DNA of 64,000 bases from Tamarix chinensis (taxonomy: Eukaryota > Streptophyta > Magnoliopsida > Caryophyllales > Tamaricaceae). Both the position numbers and the translations under genes were made by a program. The notes under the pieces are model-generated. The model made no database searches. It had not been told where the DNA came from and was given only the letters and a program-made list of their open reading frames with translations. Positions 11,303-20,560 of this stretch are shown here, piece after piece. Every line of letters begins with the position of its first letter. Positions within the stretch are counted from its first letter, which is position 1. The stretch spans positions 52,999,942 through 53,063,941 of the forward strand of contig CM060172.1 of NCBI GenBank assembly GCA_030549775.1. Direction: 5' to 3'.

Positions 11303-12470
11303 ATCTCTACAAAAAATAAATAAATAAATAAATTATGTTAGAATGTTATGTATTGAGCATAATGTACCATTATATTATCGATACAAATCATGCTTAGAAA
11401 GAATTAACCTGAAATGTATCATGCTATTCTATATATATATATATACGAATCATACTAACACGTTGCCAAAAAAGATATTAATCCTAACCCTAACCCTCAT
11501 TAACCATAATAAACGATAAACCCTAACCCTAACCCTAGCTAATTAACCATAATTTATTATAATAAAACCCTAATCCCTAAACCTAACTAATTGTAATTAA
11601 ACCATAATATATAAATCATATTATTATTATTATTATTATCATACACAATTATTTCTCTCTATTTAATTATTCGCTTTTATATATTCCTTATTTTCTATAT
11701 CTATTTAATCCTCATCAAATAGCAATCATTAATATATGCATCTCTAATTGAAATTTTCATTTAATGATGTGCATATGTAAAATATATTTTCATTTCATTA
11801 TATGACATTTCCTATATCTTATTGCTAGTGTCCTACACTTATTAATGAAAATGTGTATATATATATATATAGTCTTTATGAGTGAAAATGTATATAATTT
11901 TACACTCACATTCAAATTATATATATATGTAAAGGTCTTGGCTAACACATGCATTTGTTAATATATAACAATAACGCAACAAATTCAACAACGAACAGCA
12001 ACATTTTCAACCAATACATTCAACAACACATTTTCGAACGACAAACCGCAATCTTTCGATAACAAACAAACAAAACCTTGTAGTAACATGCATGCATTTA
12101 TATATATATATAAGTAGATAAAAAGTTACAAGAGGAAGAACAAACACATACATAAAGTGAGCTAGCTACAAACACGATGGCGAGCAAGTTGAGAGAGGCA
12201 AGGGCTTCAAACACGATAAAGGATGAAGGTGCAAATGCTAGCTAGCTAGCTTTGGAATAATGACAGCACGCATATGCAAAGCTGACAATGGAAGAGGCGT
12301 GGTGGAGAGTTGGTGGTATGAGGGTTTCCCTTACTTGAGAGAAGCCGGAGTGGTGGTGCACGGTGTGGTGGTGCGAGGGTTTGCAAGGAGAAAGAGAGTA
12401 AGAGAATGAAGGTGCAGAGAGTCTAAAACTTTTAGTACGAAACAGAACTGAGCAAAATAAAAGTTTGATT
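11303..12470. other. 5' flank of the CACTA gene, non-coding
   Basis: AT-rich sequence upstream of the minus-strand gene, with telomere-like motifs, TA runs and, at about 12100-12440, a block similar to 15340-15610 of the inner CACTA. The promoter of the element gene is expected here, but no convincing TATA/start pair could be chosen. Confidence 0.6.
11484..11556. repeat. interstitial telomere-like CCCTAA motifs
   Basis: Two short runs of CCTAACCCTAACCCT separated by ATTAACCATAAT-like spacers. The unit is CCCTAA, not CCCTAAA. A related, longer run lies in the inner CACTA at 14790, so the motif belongs to the transposon family rather than to a chromosome end. Confidence 0.7.
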
Positions 12471-12599
12471 TTGGAGTTTTAATAACAGTTCCTGAGAGAA
12501 CCATTATTAAAAGAGGTTTTCATAACGGTTCCTGAAAGAACCGTTGATATATATCTCCAAAATTTGTACTTAAATAATTCTATTAATTGTTATAAATTA
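12470..12599. repeat. CACTA subterminal repeats next to the solo LTR
   Basis: TTTTAATAACAGTTCCTGAG and CATAACGGTTCCTGAAAG each face an inverted partner. They belong to the right subterminal array of the outer CACTA, which resumes at 16484 after the LTR insertion. Confidence 0.75.
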
Positions 12600-12835
12600 T
12601 GTTGCACATATAATTACTTTTCTTATTGTGTGATTATTTAGGAAATTAATTCAGAGCATGGGAGTGGATCAAGGTGATTGCTATAGCTACTGCTGGGTGT
12701 TGTTACAGAAAATGTGTTGTATTAATTTGTAAATATCCCATGTGATGCGTTCACCGGCATACTTGGCTAATGGGAATTAAGCTGGCTGTGTAATCTGCCA
12801 CCCGACCCATATTTATTGGGTTAGCACTACCACGG

Positions 12836-13225
12836 AAAGGGATTTTAATAACGGTTATTTTATAGTTTTAATAACGGTTTTCAACCGTTATTGAATCGCC
12901 CGTTATTAAATCTTTAATAACGGTTCATAACCGTCATGAAAAATACACAAAAACCCGCGCATATGTGCGTAAATTTAATATTTAATAACGATTTTTAATT
13001 AAAAACCGTTATTAAAAAGGAGCTTTTCATAACGGTTCTTAAACAAAACCGTTATTAAAACCTGATTTTTTAATAACGGTTCTATGAGAAACCGTTGTTA
13101 AAACCTGAATTTTTAATAACGGTTCTATGACAAAACCGTTGTTAAAGCCTCGGTTTTTAATAACGGTTCTATGGGAAACCGTTATTAAAACCTATGCTTT
13201 AATAACGGTTTTCATAGAACCGTTA
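12836..13225. repeat. subterminal palindrome array, left end of inner CACTA
   Basis: About eight units of TTTTTAATAACGGTTC, then four to ten bases, then GAACCGTTATTAAAAC-type partners. Each pair can form a hairpin. They are better conserved than those of the outer copy, fitting a younger insertion. Confidence 0.85.
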
Positions 13226-13244
13226 TCAAAACTATATGTTTTTT

Positions 13245-13908
13245 TTTAATTTCTCTTTTGTTCCTGCCCACATACACAGTTGTATGTTCAAACAATTACC
13301 AAATCTGCAATGTAAAACAACATCAATTCATACCAAATCTACAATCACACCATAATTTCAATCAATCTATAAGTGTACCAATGTCTCAATACACCAACTA
13401 TACTTAGGAATAAAAATTAGTGGGCATACCACAACTTGGTAGCTCTACACCCCAAAGTAAAGAGTTCACAAATCTAGGCTGGAAGACCGAAAGATGTAGA
13501 CGAAATACAAACCTGAAAATGCATGTAGAATAAATAGATTGCTACCTAATACCGTTATTAAAACCGTTACGAGAACTACGAGATCGACCACGTACGCTCG
13601 TTTTCGTAACACCTAATCCAAGACCCCTGTGTCTTCCAGGGTGTTCTACAATTCCTATAGCCTGTGATACAATGTTATATTGGTCTACCCCCTCCTCACC
13701 ATCTGACGCTTGAAGTTCGTCCTGTAATGTATATAATATATGTAAAATTAGCTTACATGAATAAGCATAATATAATAGTTTTCTAAAAGAAAAGTAAGCA
13801 GGGTTTCAAATATCTACAAACTTACAATTTTTGTCGCTGCAACATCTACATCTTCATTAATATATCCATCTTTTGTTGCTCTAGCCTTCTTCCATAATGT
13901 ACCAATAT
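13245..13908 (-). pseudogene. remnant of the CACTA gene in the inner element
   Basis: 13245-13555 matches the region past the 3' end of the outer element's gene (7760-8060). 13562-13725 then reads on the minus strand like its fifth exon (DGEEGVDQY then IVEHPGRHRGLGLGVT), and 13826-13908 like its fourth (INEDVDVAATKI). Everything between the 3' flank and mid exon 5 is missing. The join at about 13560 is inside a subterminal-type motif (ACCGTTATTAAAACCGTTAC). No Ulp1 or Transposase_24 core remains, so the piece encodes nothing useful. Confidence 0.75.
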
Positions 13909-14194
13909 TATACAAACGCCACATTTCATTCACCGTCGGTCTCGAAAAGGCGGAACTAATGGAGAGTTAGAGTCGGAATCCGCGGATTCGTATCTGAATA
14001 CGAGGAAGTGCCCGATGGCGATGGAATTGTGTGCGACGAAATCTTCCCATCCGTTTTGAAACCAGACTCTGCCTTCTTCCTTAACTAGTTGTACTAGCCA
14101 TTTTGCTCCGTTCGGGACGTTGAGGTATGCATGAGTGGGGAGACCCTTGCCATGGTTCTTCACGAATTTTTCTAGAAGTGCCTGTGATCACAAA
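13909..14194 (-). pseudogene. captured B3-domain exon, left inverted arm
   Basis: The minus strand encodes the same B3 fragment as the right arm, with Leu for Pro in AKWLVQL. It keeps LPTHAYLNVPNG, VWFQNGWEDF and GHFLVFRYE, typical of REM/VRN1-type plant B3 DNA-binding domains. An acceptor-like CACAG precedes the exon. By eye it differs from the right arm by five substitutions and one 4-base indel over about 286 bases, roughly 98% identity. It is only a domain fragment, without gene start or end, and is lodged inside a CACTA element, so it is not expected to make a working transcription factor. Confidence 0.85.
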
Positions 14195-14389
14195 ATTAAG
14201 CAATAAAAATGTTATTTTGATTTTTGTTAGAAAATTTTGGAAGAAATCATAATTTAAAGTAAAAAAAATAATGTCATTTTTAGCCCAATTTATTTTTTTC
14301 CTTTTACTTGAAACTTTCCAAAAACATACCGAAAGGAGCCTATAGTAAACTTTTAGAAACTGAACGGTGCGTGGAATCTCTGCCTTGCA
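14195..14389. other. spacer between the inverted B3 arms
   Basis: About 195 bases, AT-rich on the left. The right part ends in a pyrimidine-containing tract and GCATTTGTGATCACAG, a plausible intron end before the B3 exon. It would be the loop of a hairpin transcript. Confidence 0.6.
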
Positions 14390-14683
14390 TTTGTGATCAC
14401 AGGCACTTCCAGAAAAATTCGTGAAGAACCATGGCAAGGGTCTCCCCACTCATGCATACCTCAACGTCCCGAACGGAGCAAAATGGCCAGTACAACTAGT
14501 TAAGGAAGAAGGTAGAGTCTGGTTTCAAAACGGATGGGAAGATTTCGTCGCACACAATTCCATCGCCATCGGGCACTTCCTCGTATTCAGATACGAATCC
14601 GCGGATTCCGACTCGAACTCTCCATTAGTTCCGCCTTTTCGAGACCGACCGTGAATGAAATGTGGCGTTAATTTGTATAATAG
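14390..14683 (+). pseudogene. captured B3-domain exon, right inverted arm
   Basis: From a probable splice acceptor at 14401-14402, the plus strand reads ALPEKFVKNHGKGLPTHAYL, then AKWPVQL, RVWFQNGWEDFVAHNSIAIG and HFLVFRYE, ending in a stop near 14652. B3 domains bind DNA in plant transcription factors. The order (LP-x-x-F, W-x-V, G-x-V-W-F, GHFLVFRY) fits the REM/VRN1 group best. Only the C-terminal two thirds of a B3 domain are present, with no gene start. GC content and codon choice are higher than in the surrounding AT-rich DNA, a sign of a host coding origin. Its inverted partner lies at 13909-14194. Confidence 0.88.
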
Positions 14684-14789
14684 TAATCTTCGGTCGGTCA
14701 CAATATACGGCTGTAACCCTAACAATAATTAACCCTAATAAATTATAATAAAAAATAACACTAAACCTCATAAAATAATGATCCTAAAC

Positions 14790-14862
14790 CTATAGCTAAC
14801 CCTAACCCTAACCCTAACCCTAACACTAACCCTCCCCCTAACCCCAACCCTAACCCTAACCA
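14790..14862. repeat. telomere-like CCCTAA array in inner CACTA
   Basis: About eleven units of CCCTAA with variants (CACTAA, CCCCCTAA, CCCCAA). It lies in the same relative place as the shorter motif of the outer element at 11484. Confidence 0.8.
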
Positions 14863-15168
14863 CAATTATTTTAGATTATATATACACATCTTATATATAA
14901 AAATATTATAAATATATATACATATAATAGAACACATATAAACACACATTTTACGGAATATAAATACACGTCTTACAAAATATATATTAAAAAAAGCATA
15001 TAAATACACATTATCTACATAATAATGTGAGTACTAGGTAAAAAAATATATACACCTTAATTTTATACTTAGAACGTACATATCTTATGATAATAATATA
15101 TATTTTAGGCTTGTAGATTCTCTTAAAATAATAATACATATTTTTATAAAATAAATTATAAACACATT

Positions 15169-15171
<3 letters not shown>

Positions 15172-15207
<36 letters not shown>
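15172..15207. repeat. (TA)n microsatellite
   Basis: About 18 TA units in a row inside the inner CACTA. Confidence 0.95.
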
Positions 15208-15211
<4 letters not shown>

Positions 15212-15619
15212 TAAGGTCTCGGCCGGCCACAATCAAAAAAGGCCACAGCAAAATTTTTCACCAACACATTAAACAACAGATTTTTGAACAACACATCAAA
15301 CACAACCTCTTCGGTGCAACAGGCATGGATTTATATATATATACATATCAGTAGAAACAAATTAAGCAATGAAGGAAGGAAAACGCATACGTAAAGGGAG
15401 CTACGGCGTACAAGTTGAGAACGGCAACGACGAAGGTACAAATACTGGCTACGTTCGCAAGAATGGCAGACGGGTGGTGGAGAGATGGCGATGCAACGGT
15501 TTCCCTTAATTCAGAGGAGCGGGAGCGGTGGTGCAAGGGTTCACAAGAGAAAGAGAGTACGAGAGTACGAGAGGGAAGCGGCAGAGTCTAAAATATTTGG
15601 CACGAAAGAGAAGATTGAA

Positions 15620-15866
15620 CGAAATAAAAGGAACTTTTAATAACGGTTCCTGTAAGAACCGTTATTAAAACATGATTTAATAACGGTTATTATAGGAACC
15701 GTTATTAAAACCTGGCCAATTTTGACAACGGTTCTTGTTTGAACCGTTATTGAAACTTTTAATAACGATTATTACTTAAAACCGTTATTAAAACTTCCCG
15801 CGCATTAATTTTCACGCATTTGATGACGATTTTCGAACCACCGTTATTAATGCCCCGTTATTATTT
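15620..15866. repeat. subterminal palindrome array, right end of inner CACTA
   Basis: Five or more AATAACGGTT/AACCGTTATT pairs, then CCCCGTTATTATTTCCTG leading into the terminal repeat. Confidence 0.85.
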
Positions 15867-16483
15867 CCTGTTTCCGTAGTAGTGTAGTTGGAATGTGGAT
15901 TACTCAACCCTCGGTAACCATGAATAGTTAGCATATTTTAGCTGATGGGAATTAATTGTAAATCCATTAATTTGGATTATTATCCATTGTAATTATTTTG
16001 TTAAAGTTGGGTTGTTTCTTTTCCCAACTCGTCGATCCTTGATGTGTATATTTGTTGGCTGATTTTGGGCTGTGTTTGGGCTGATCTGTTGTAAAATAAA
16101 CGTGAGCCCATCGTCTATATACATTGTATTATTTGTATTATATACGCCATTTAAAAGGCGTATACACTTGTTGTACAGACACTTTTCGGTCGAAATACAT
16201 TGCTATTGAATTTTCTAGAATTCTCTCTCTCAACTTCTCTCTCTCGCGTGACCTCCTCGTTCGCATCTTCTTCTTCTTCTTCTTCCCAATCTTCTTTCTT
16301 GATCTACTTCTCTATCTTTTCTGTTCTCCAACTTCAGCAGCCATTGATTCAACTATGCTCTGAGTTTTCTAATCTTCCTTTGGATTAAAACCCTTAGTCT
16401 GATTATCTTGGCGAATCGAACCCCGCGCTCGATTTTTCGATCCGGTAAAAACTTGCGAAACCTGTTCAAGTTTCATCAACAAT

Positions 16484-16756
16484 TATTAAAACATCTTTTA
16501 ATAACGGTTCTCTTAGGAACCGTTATTAAAACCTTTGGAATTTTGACAACTGTTCTTGTATGAACCATTATTAAAACCTCTTTTAATAATGGTTTAAGTA
16601 AAAACGTTATTAAAACATCCATGCAAATTTTAACGTTGCCCTTTAATGACGGTTTTGAACTATAATCGTTATCAAAACTGTCTGGCGCATTAATTTGCAC
16701 GCATTTGACAACGGTTTTCGAACCACTGTTATTAATGTCTCGTTATTATTTTATGT
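16484..16756. repeat. subterminal palindrome array, right end of outer CACTA
   Basis: TTTAATAACGGTTC/GAACCGTTATTAAAAC pairs, more mutated than in the inner copy (CTGTTCTTG and AACCATTATT variants). Confidence 0.8.
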
Positions 16757-16769
16757 TTTCGTAGTAGTG

Positions 16770-17378
16770 TGAGGTGTATAATAATGCTTATAAGCATGTA
16801 TTGGGTTGTATGCTGATGCAACATAGGAGGGTAATAGATTATGCTTCTCCACAATTGGACCCATATGAGTAAAGCTATTTGGATCATGATTTTTCACTCA
16901 TCACTCTAGTGTTTTGTTTGTAGATCTAGAGGCATTATCACTATGAAGTTTGATATTAGTCATAAACTAACCCATTAGAGCCTTAAACATAATTTCACCC
17001 AGTAAGAGTTGAACTTGAGGTAGTGTAGATGGTTGGAGTTGGTTGAAGTTTACTATCTATAATTTACCTACCATGAGGATAAGACTAATGTGGTGGTTGA
17101 GGATCTGATCTGAAATATGTCACACTCCTTAAGTATGATTGTATTATCACATCCTTTGTGCAAGAAGATTAGGAAGATGGGCATTGATATGATTACTATT
17201 AGTATCTTGGAGGCACGAATAAGTGCTTTCACCATCATGTCTTCCAGCTTTGAGAATATTTGAGTTAGTCAAGCAAAGGACTTCAATCTTATAAGGATAC
17301 ACCAAGGTATTTATAAGGGTAGACCTACATGGTTCTAGATTCATGAGGATAATAGTATTAGATATCAGGGTAGGTGGT
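16770..17378 (+). pseudogene. gypsy RNase H and connector of E1, right of the CACTA
   Basis: The RNase H continues as VYNNAYKHVLGCMLMQHRR, VIDYASPQLDPYE (about 16836-16872), then WMVGVG-like and a YHEDKTN-like stretch near 17085, where working copies have the motif ending in NVVADALS. From 17110 the frame reads IRKMGIDMITISILEARISA and IRYQGRW, the linker before the H2C2 zinc finger. Stops are frequent. RNase H would remove the RNA template during reverse transcription. The fragment starts exactly at the TGA target duplication of the CACTA. Confidence 0.8.
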
Positions 17379-17775
17379 AGGGTTATGAAAAAATATTGGA
17401 ATCTAAAAACCTAATTTGGTATCAGAATAATATGATTTGATGTTTAGGATATTTGGGTTTTCACTAAATTATCTAATTAAGAAAAATATCCTATATTTTG
17501 TTGATTATATCAGCAATACATCATAATAATTTTTTTGGTTTATATTTCTAAAAGTTATTTGTTTTTATATTTTAAACATTTATAATAATATTTTAATTTT
17601 TTTAGATAAAATAAGGCACTTATATGAATATAATTAAGATTATTAATTTATATATGGTAAAAAATCTTCTTGCAAAAGTTATTAAAATTGATAAAAAACA
17701 ATTTACGAATAGTGGTCATATGCTAATCTAGTCTAAATATCATAACGAATGTTGATACCAAGTTTATCACACCCT
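17379..17775. mobile_element. small insertion in E1 with inverted ends and inverted TTGGTATCA motifs
   Basis: It interrupts the gypsy frame between the linker and the H2C2 finger. The ends are AGGGTTATGA and, inverted, AGGGTGTGATA. TTTGGTATCAGAAT lies near the left end and its inverted partner CTTGGTATCAACAT near the right. The middle is AT-rich and has no coding. It could be a MITE or a collapsed LTR structure. Exact limits and a target duplication were not established. Confidence 0.35.
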
Positions 17776-17960
17776 TAGTATGTGGTGTGTGTCAGAAGGT
17801 TGCGAAGAGTTGAAGAGGAATATCCTTGAGGAGGATCATTCTACTCTTTATTCCATCCACTCTAGAGGTGATATGTTGTATAAAGACCTAAATAAGGCAT
17901 ATTGGTTGTCACACATGAAATGAAAAGTTATAGTGTTTGTAGCTAAATATTGTTTGGTTT
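17776..17960 (+). pseudogene. gypsy integrase H2C2 zinc-finger remnant (E1)
   Basis: Reads CEELKRNILEED, then TLYSIHSRG, MLYKDLNKAYWLSHMK and VFVAKY, the N-terminal H2C2 domain of Ty3/gypsy integrase with both His positions recognisable. One Trp position keeps W and the CxxC part has decayed. The rest of the integrase and the 3' LTR of E1 are not visible. Confidence 0.75.
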
Positions 17961-18003
17961 ATTTGTGTTAGCTAAGAAATTATATATCTCAGCCCATTTT
18001 TTC

Positions 18004-18230
18004 TGTTAGGCCCATAAAAGTAGGCTGTTAGATTTGTTAAAGAGTATAAGCTTCCTATATGTACTCATGTATGTGTTTTACCTCCATTATAACCATATAT
18101 TTTTTAGGTGAAATAAATCAATTAAATCTTCTTTACCCCTTCTCTCTATTTGAGTGTTGAGTGAGCCATGAGTTATGCCAATTATTTTCATCATAATACT
18201 TTCCACTAGTGAAGGATACTCCTTCCAACA
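18004..18230 (+). repeat. possible small solo LTR
   Basis: Begins TGTTAGGCCC and ends CCTTCCAACA, with a CTTCTCTCTATTTGAGTG stretch typical of copia-like U5 regions. No target duplication is seen, so this is a guess from end bases and texture. Confidence 0.3.
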
Positions 18231-20560
18231 ATATTTTCCTTTCGATTTTACTTGAAGCTTTTACCCAGGCTCCATCAATGTGTTACGGTATTTGAAAAAG
18301 TTCCCCTTTTTTTCCAAATAGTTTTATATTTTACTATTTTCATTTTATTCTTGATTTTAGTTTAGTTTTATATGCCCTTAAATATGTTATGTAATACTTT
18401 AATAACCTCATTTAAACTTTAAAGAATTTTAAACCTCATAATAAAATAGTAAAAAAAGTTGAATTATCATGGTATTCAATAAAATTATTCACTACACATG
18501 ATGTTTTAAAATTATTATGCTCAATATTATGGTATTCAAATGAAAATTTATATTATATTATATTATATATATATATATATATTTTTTTTTTTATATTTTT
18601 CCCCCAAAATTAGTAACGGATGTTGCCTTTGATATTCAAATTCTTTAGTTCTATCTTATTCTTTTATAGTGTTTGAAATATGACAGGAGAAAATTAATTA
18701 ATCTATACTCTATAATAAATATATAATAGAAGAGTTTCTCAACTCCAATTCTTCCCACCTAATTTTACTTGCCATGCGTCAAGCATGAATTGTTTAGTAA
18801 ATGTAAAGTTATAAATAAAAGAGAGAGCGAGAGAGATAGAGAGAGAGAGAAAGTTCAGAGAAGCATATGAAAATGTAAAAAAGAAAGAATTACTAAATCA
18901 TATCTTGAGCCCCCTTTCCCCTTAGTGGATGGAGGGAGGGAGGGATGATAATAGGTTGGATCTAATCATATTTAGAATCTTTTTATAATATTTAGATTTA
19001 GACACCTTTATAAATGTAAAGTAATTAAAAAAAATGAGAAAAATAGGTAGGAGAAGTATATGTAAAAGTAAAGAAGAATTACTACATCATATTATAAGCC
19101 CCTTTTTCACTTATTGGATAGAGGGACACAGAGAGGGAGAGAGAAAAGGGATGATAATAGGTCCAATCTTTGGCAGTCCAATAAAAATTAGATTCTTTTA
19201 TAATATATAGAACTATTAGGTTCAAAAATTTTATATCTAGGCCCATCTTTATAGATAAATATATTTTAAATGAATCCAAGAAATTTTCCAAAAAAAATGT
19301 GAATAATTATGTAAATACTAATATATTTATGTTTTTTAATAAAAAAATGTTAAAAAAAGGTAAACATTATTAAGTAGGTATTTTCAATTTATAAATGATA
19401 TTTTAATATCTTTAGAATAAAATATCTTACACATTCCCTATAAAATAAATGCATAAAAATAAAATTAAGAAAATGAAGTAGAGCATAAACAAGATCATGT
19501 AACAGTTGAAAAATATAAAAGTGGCATATGTGTGTATTATATATAATACATTAAATTGGTGTAGTGGCTTGAATTAGGGTCATTAAGTGTTAAACATATA
19601 TTTAGATTTGCTTAGGCATATATAAATCTTAACCCGATCAAAACTAATATGATGTAAAATTCCTAAGCCTATATCCGATAAAAATAAAACTGATGAGAAA
19701 CATTAAGATCAGATTTGGCACCCATTGCCATATATTCCTCTGCCTCTTACATTCAAATTCAATATATATGAGTTAGAAAACACCTAGAATATTGTAATAT
19801 TAATAACTTCAAAGAGACATACAAAATAATATAAAGAGGAAGAGTGAATGAACTTCTTATTCTCATTGATATGTATGAGTTCTCTCATCATACAGTTCAC
19901 CATACTATATATATCTGTACATATTACCTCTATTATAAGAAGGATTTATAAATTATAAAAGGAGGTGGATAATATGTAAAGTTAGGAGTTAGAGAAATGA
20001 TTTAAAAGGCGGTGGACATTTACACATTCATAAATTTTATATCCACAATATATAAGTAAGATATATATAATACTCTCCATTAGATTTGCATCTTCTAATA
20101 TTTATAATACTCCCCCTTGCCATGAAAACTCAGTGGGATAAAATCATGGATAAGGAAAACACTGTAGTTATCCCCCTCAACTTAGTATGTATCATTCATA
20201 TGTCATATTAAGAATAATTTAGTTTGTATGTTCAAGCACACTTTAATATTGCTTACATTTGAAAAATTCACCATTAAAAGCCTTACGAGGGAAAAAAAGT
20301 TGGTTTTTGTACAAAGATATGTACCACCAAATTGACTTTTACATCATTTCTTCATAAACACCCACTAATATTCAATTGGTCTGACACCTTTAAATGTTGA
20401 ACTTCTTGTCTCTATAGATCATGACCATTCAGAGAATACATTTGAATATTATACCTAATCAATCATTTATACAATGAGATTCCATATCGAATTGAGAATA
20501 ATTCTCACTTTTATCCATTATCAGTTGCAACTATTTAGGTAAAAATATCACTAATATCTA
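18231..20560. other. AT-rich non-coding region with simple repeats
   Basis: No coding frame could be supported. Contains a GA-rich run (18816-18852), TA runs near 18565, and an imperfect direct duplication (about 18857-19020 and 19050-19265; both carry GAATTACTA and GGGATGATAATAGGT). Around 20110-20190 the text CTCCCCCTTGCCATGAAAAC resembles non-coding parts of plant copia elements, but no element could be delimited. Its last bases (ATCTA, 20556-20560) form the left target copy of E2. Confidence 0.5.
18857..19265. repeat. imperfect direct duplication, about 190-bp unit
   Basis: Both halves run AAGAATTACTA, CATAT, AAGCCCC, TGGAT(G/A)GAGGGA, GATGATAATAGGT, AGA(A/T)TC and TTTATAATAT in the same order, with small indels. 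Confidence 0.6.

Larger units (their letters stand above)
12825..15884 (-). mobile_element. CACTA transposon, inner non-autonomous copy, TAG target duplication
   Basis: The left end CACTACCACGGAAAGG (12825) and right end CTGTTTCCGTAGTAGTG (15884) are inverted copies with small differences. TAG lies directly on both sides (12822-12824 and 15885-15887). Parts match the outer CACTA in order: the gene 3' end (13245-13555 like 7760-8060), a gene piece (13562-13908 like 10075-10440) and the 5' flank (14700-15610 like 11300-12440). It is therefore a deletion derivative of a related element that has also taken up a foreign B3 exon. Confidence 0.93.
12600..16481 (+). mobile_element. solo LTR (probably Ty1/copia), split by the inner CACTA
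   Basis: The left end TGTTGCACAT (12600) and right end TTTCATCAACA (16481) form the short inverted repeat TGTTG/CAACA. ATTA flanks both sides (12596-12599 and 16482-16485); the duplication can be read as five bases, AATTA, if the last A is shared. After removing the inner CACTA and its TAG copy, about 820 bp of LTR remain. The 3' part has a pyrimidine-rich stretch (CTCTCTCTCAACTTC, TTCTTCTTC) as in copia U5 regions. No internal region is present, so it formed by LTR-LTR recombination. Confidence 0.75.
7400..16769 (-). mobile_element. CACTA (En/Spm) transposon, outer copy, with TGA target duplication
   Basis: The left end is CACTACCCCTAAAAGAT at 7400 and the right end is TTTTCGTAGTAGTG at 16769, in CACTA inverted-end form. 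Three-base TGA lies on both sides (7397-7399 and 16770-16772), the size CACTA elements make. Both subterminal zones are packed with AATAACGGTT/AACCGTTATT units. The element carries one decayed minus-strand gene (8065-11302), and I see no DDE transposase (TnpD/Transposase_21) domain, so it is non-autonomous or deleted. A solo LTR holding a second CACTA is nested in its right part. Its insertion into E1 RNase H is confirmed by the reading frame across the flanks. Confidence 0.93.

Noticed and set aside
14525..14725. Open frame opposite the B3 exon
   Set aside because: It is the shadow of the B3 coding strand. The plus strand carries the conserved B3 residues.
11484..14862. CCCTAA runs as a sign of a nearby chromosome end
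   Set aside because: The runs are short, mutated and inside CACTA elements at the same relative place in both copies.
12600..16481. Reading the LTR as part of a full copia element
   Set aside because: No copia gag or pol sequence lies between the ends once the inner CACTA is removed, so it is a solo LTR.
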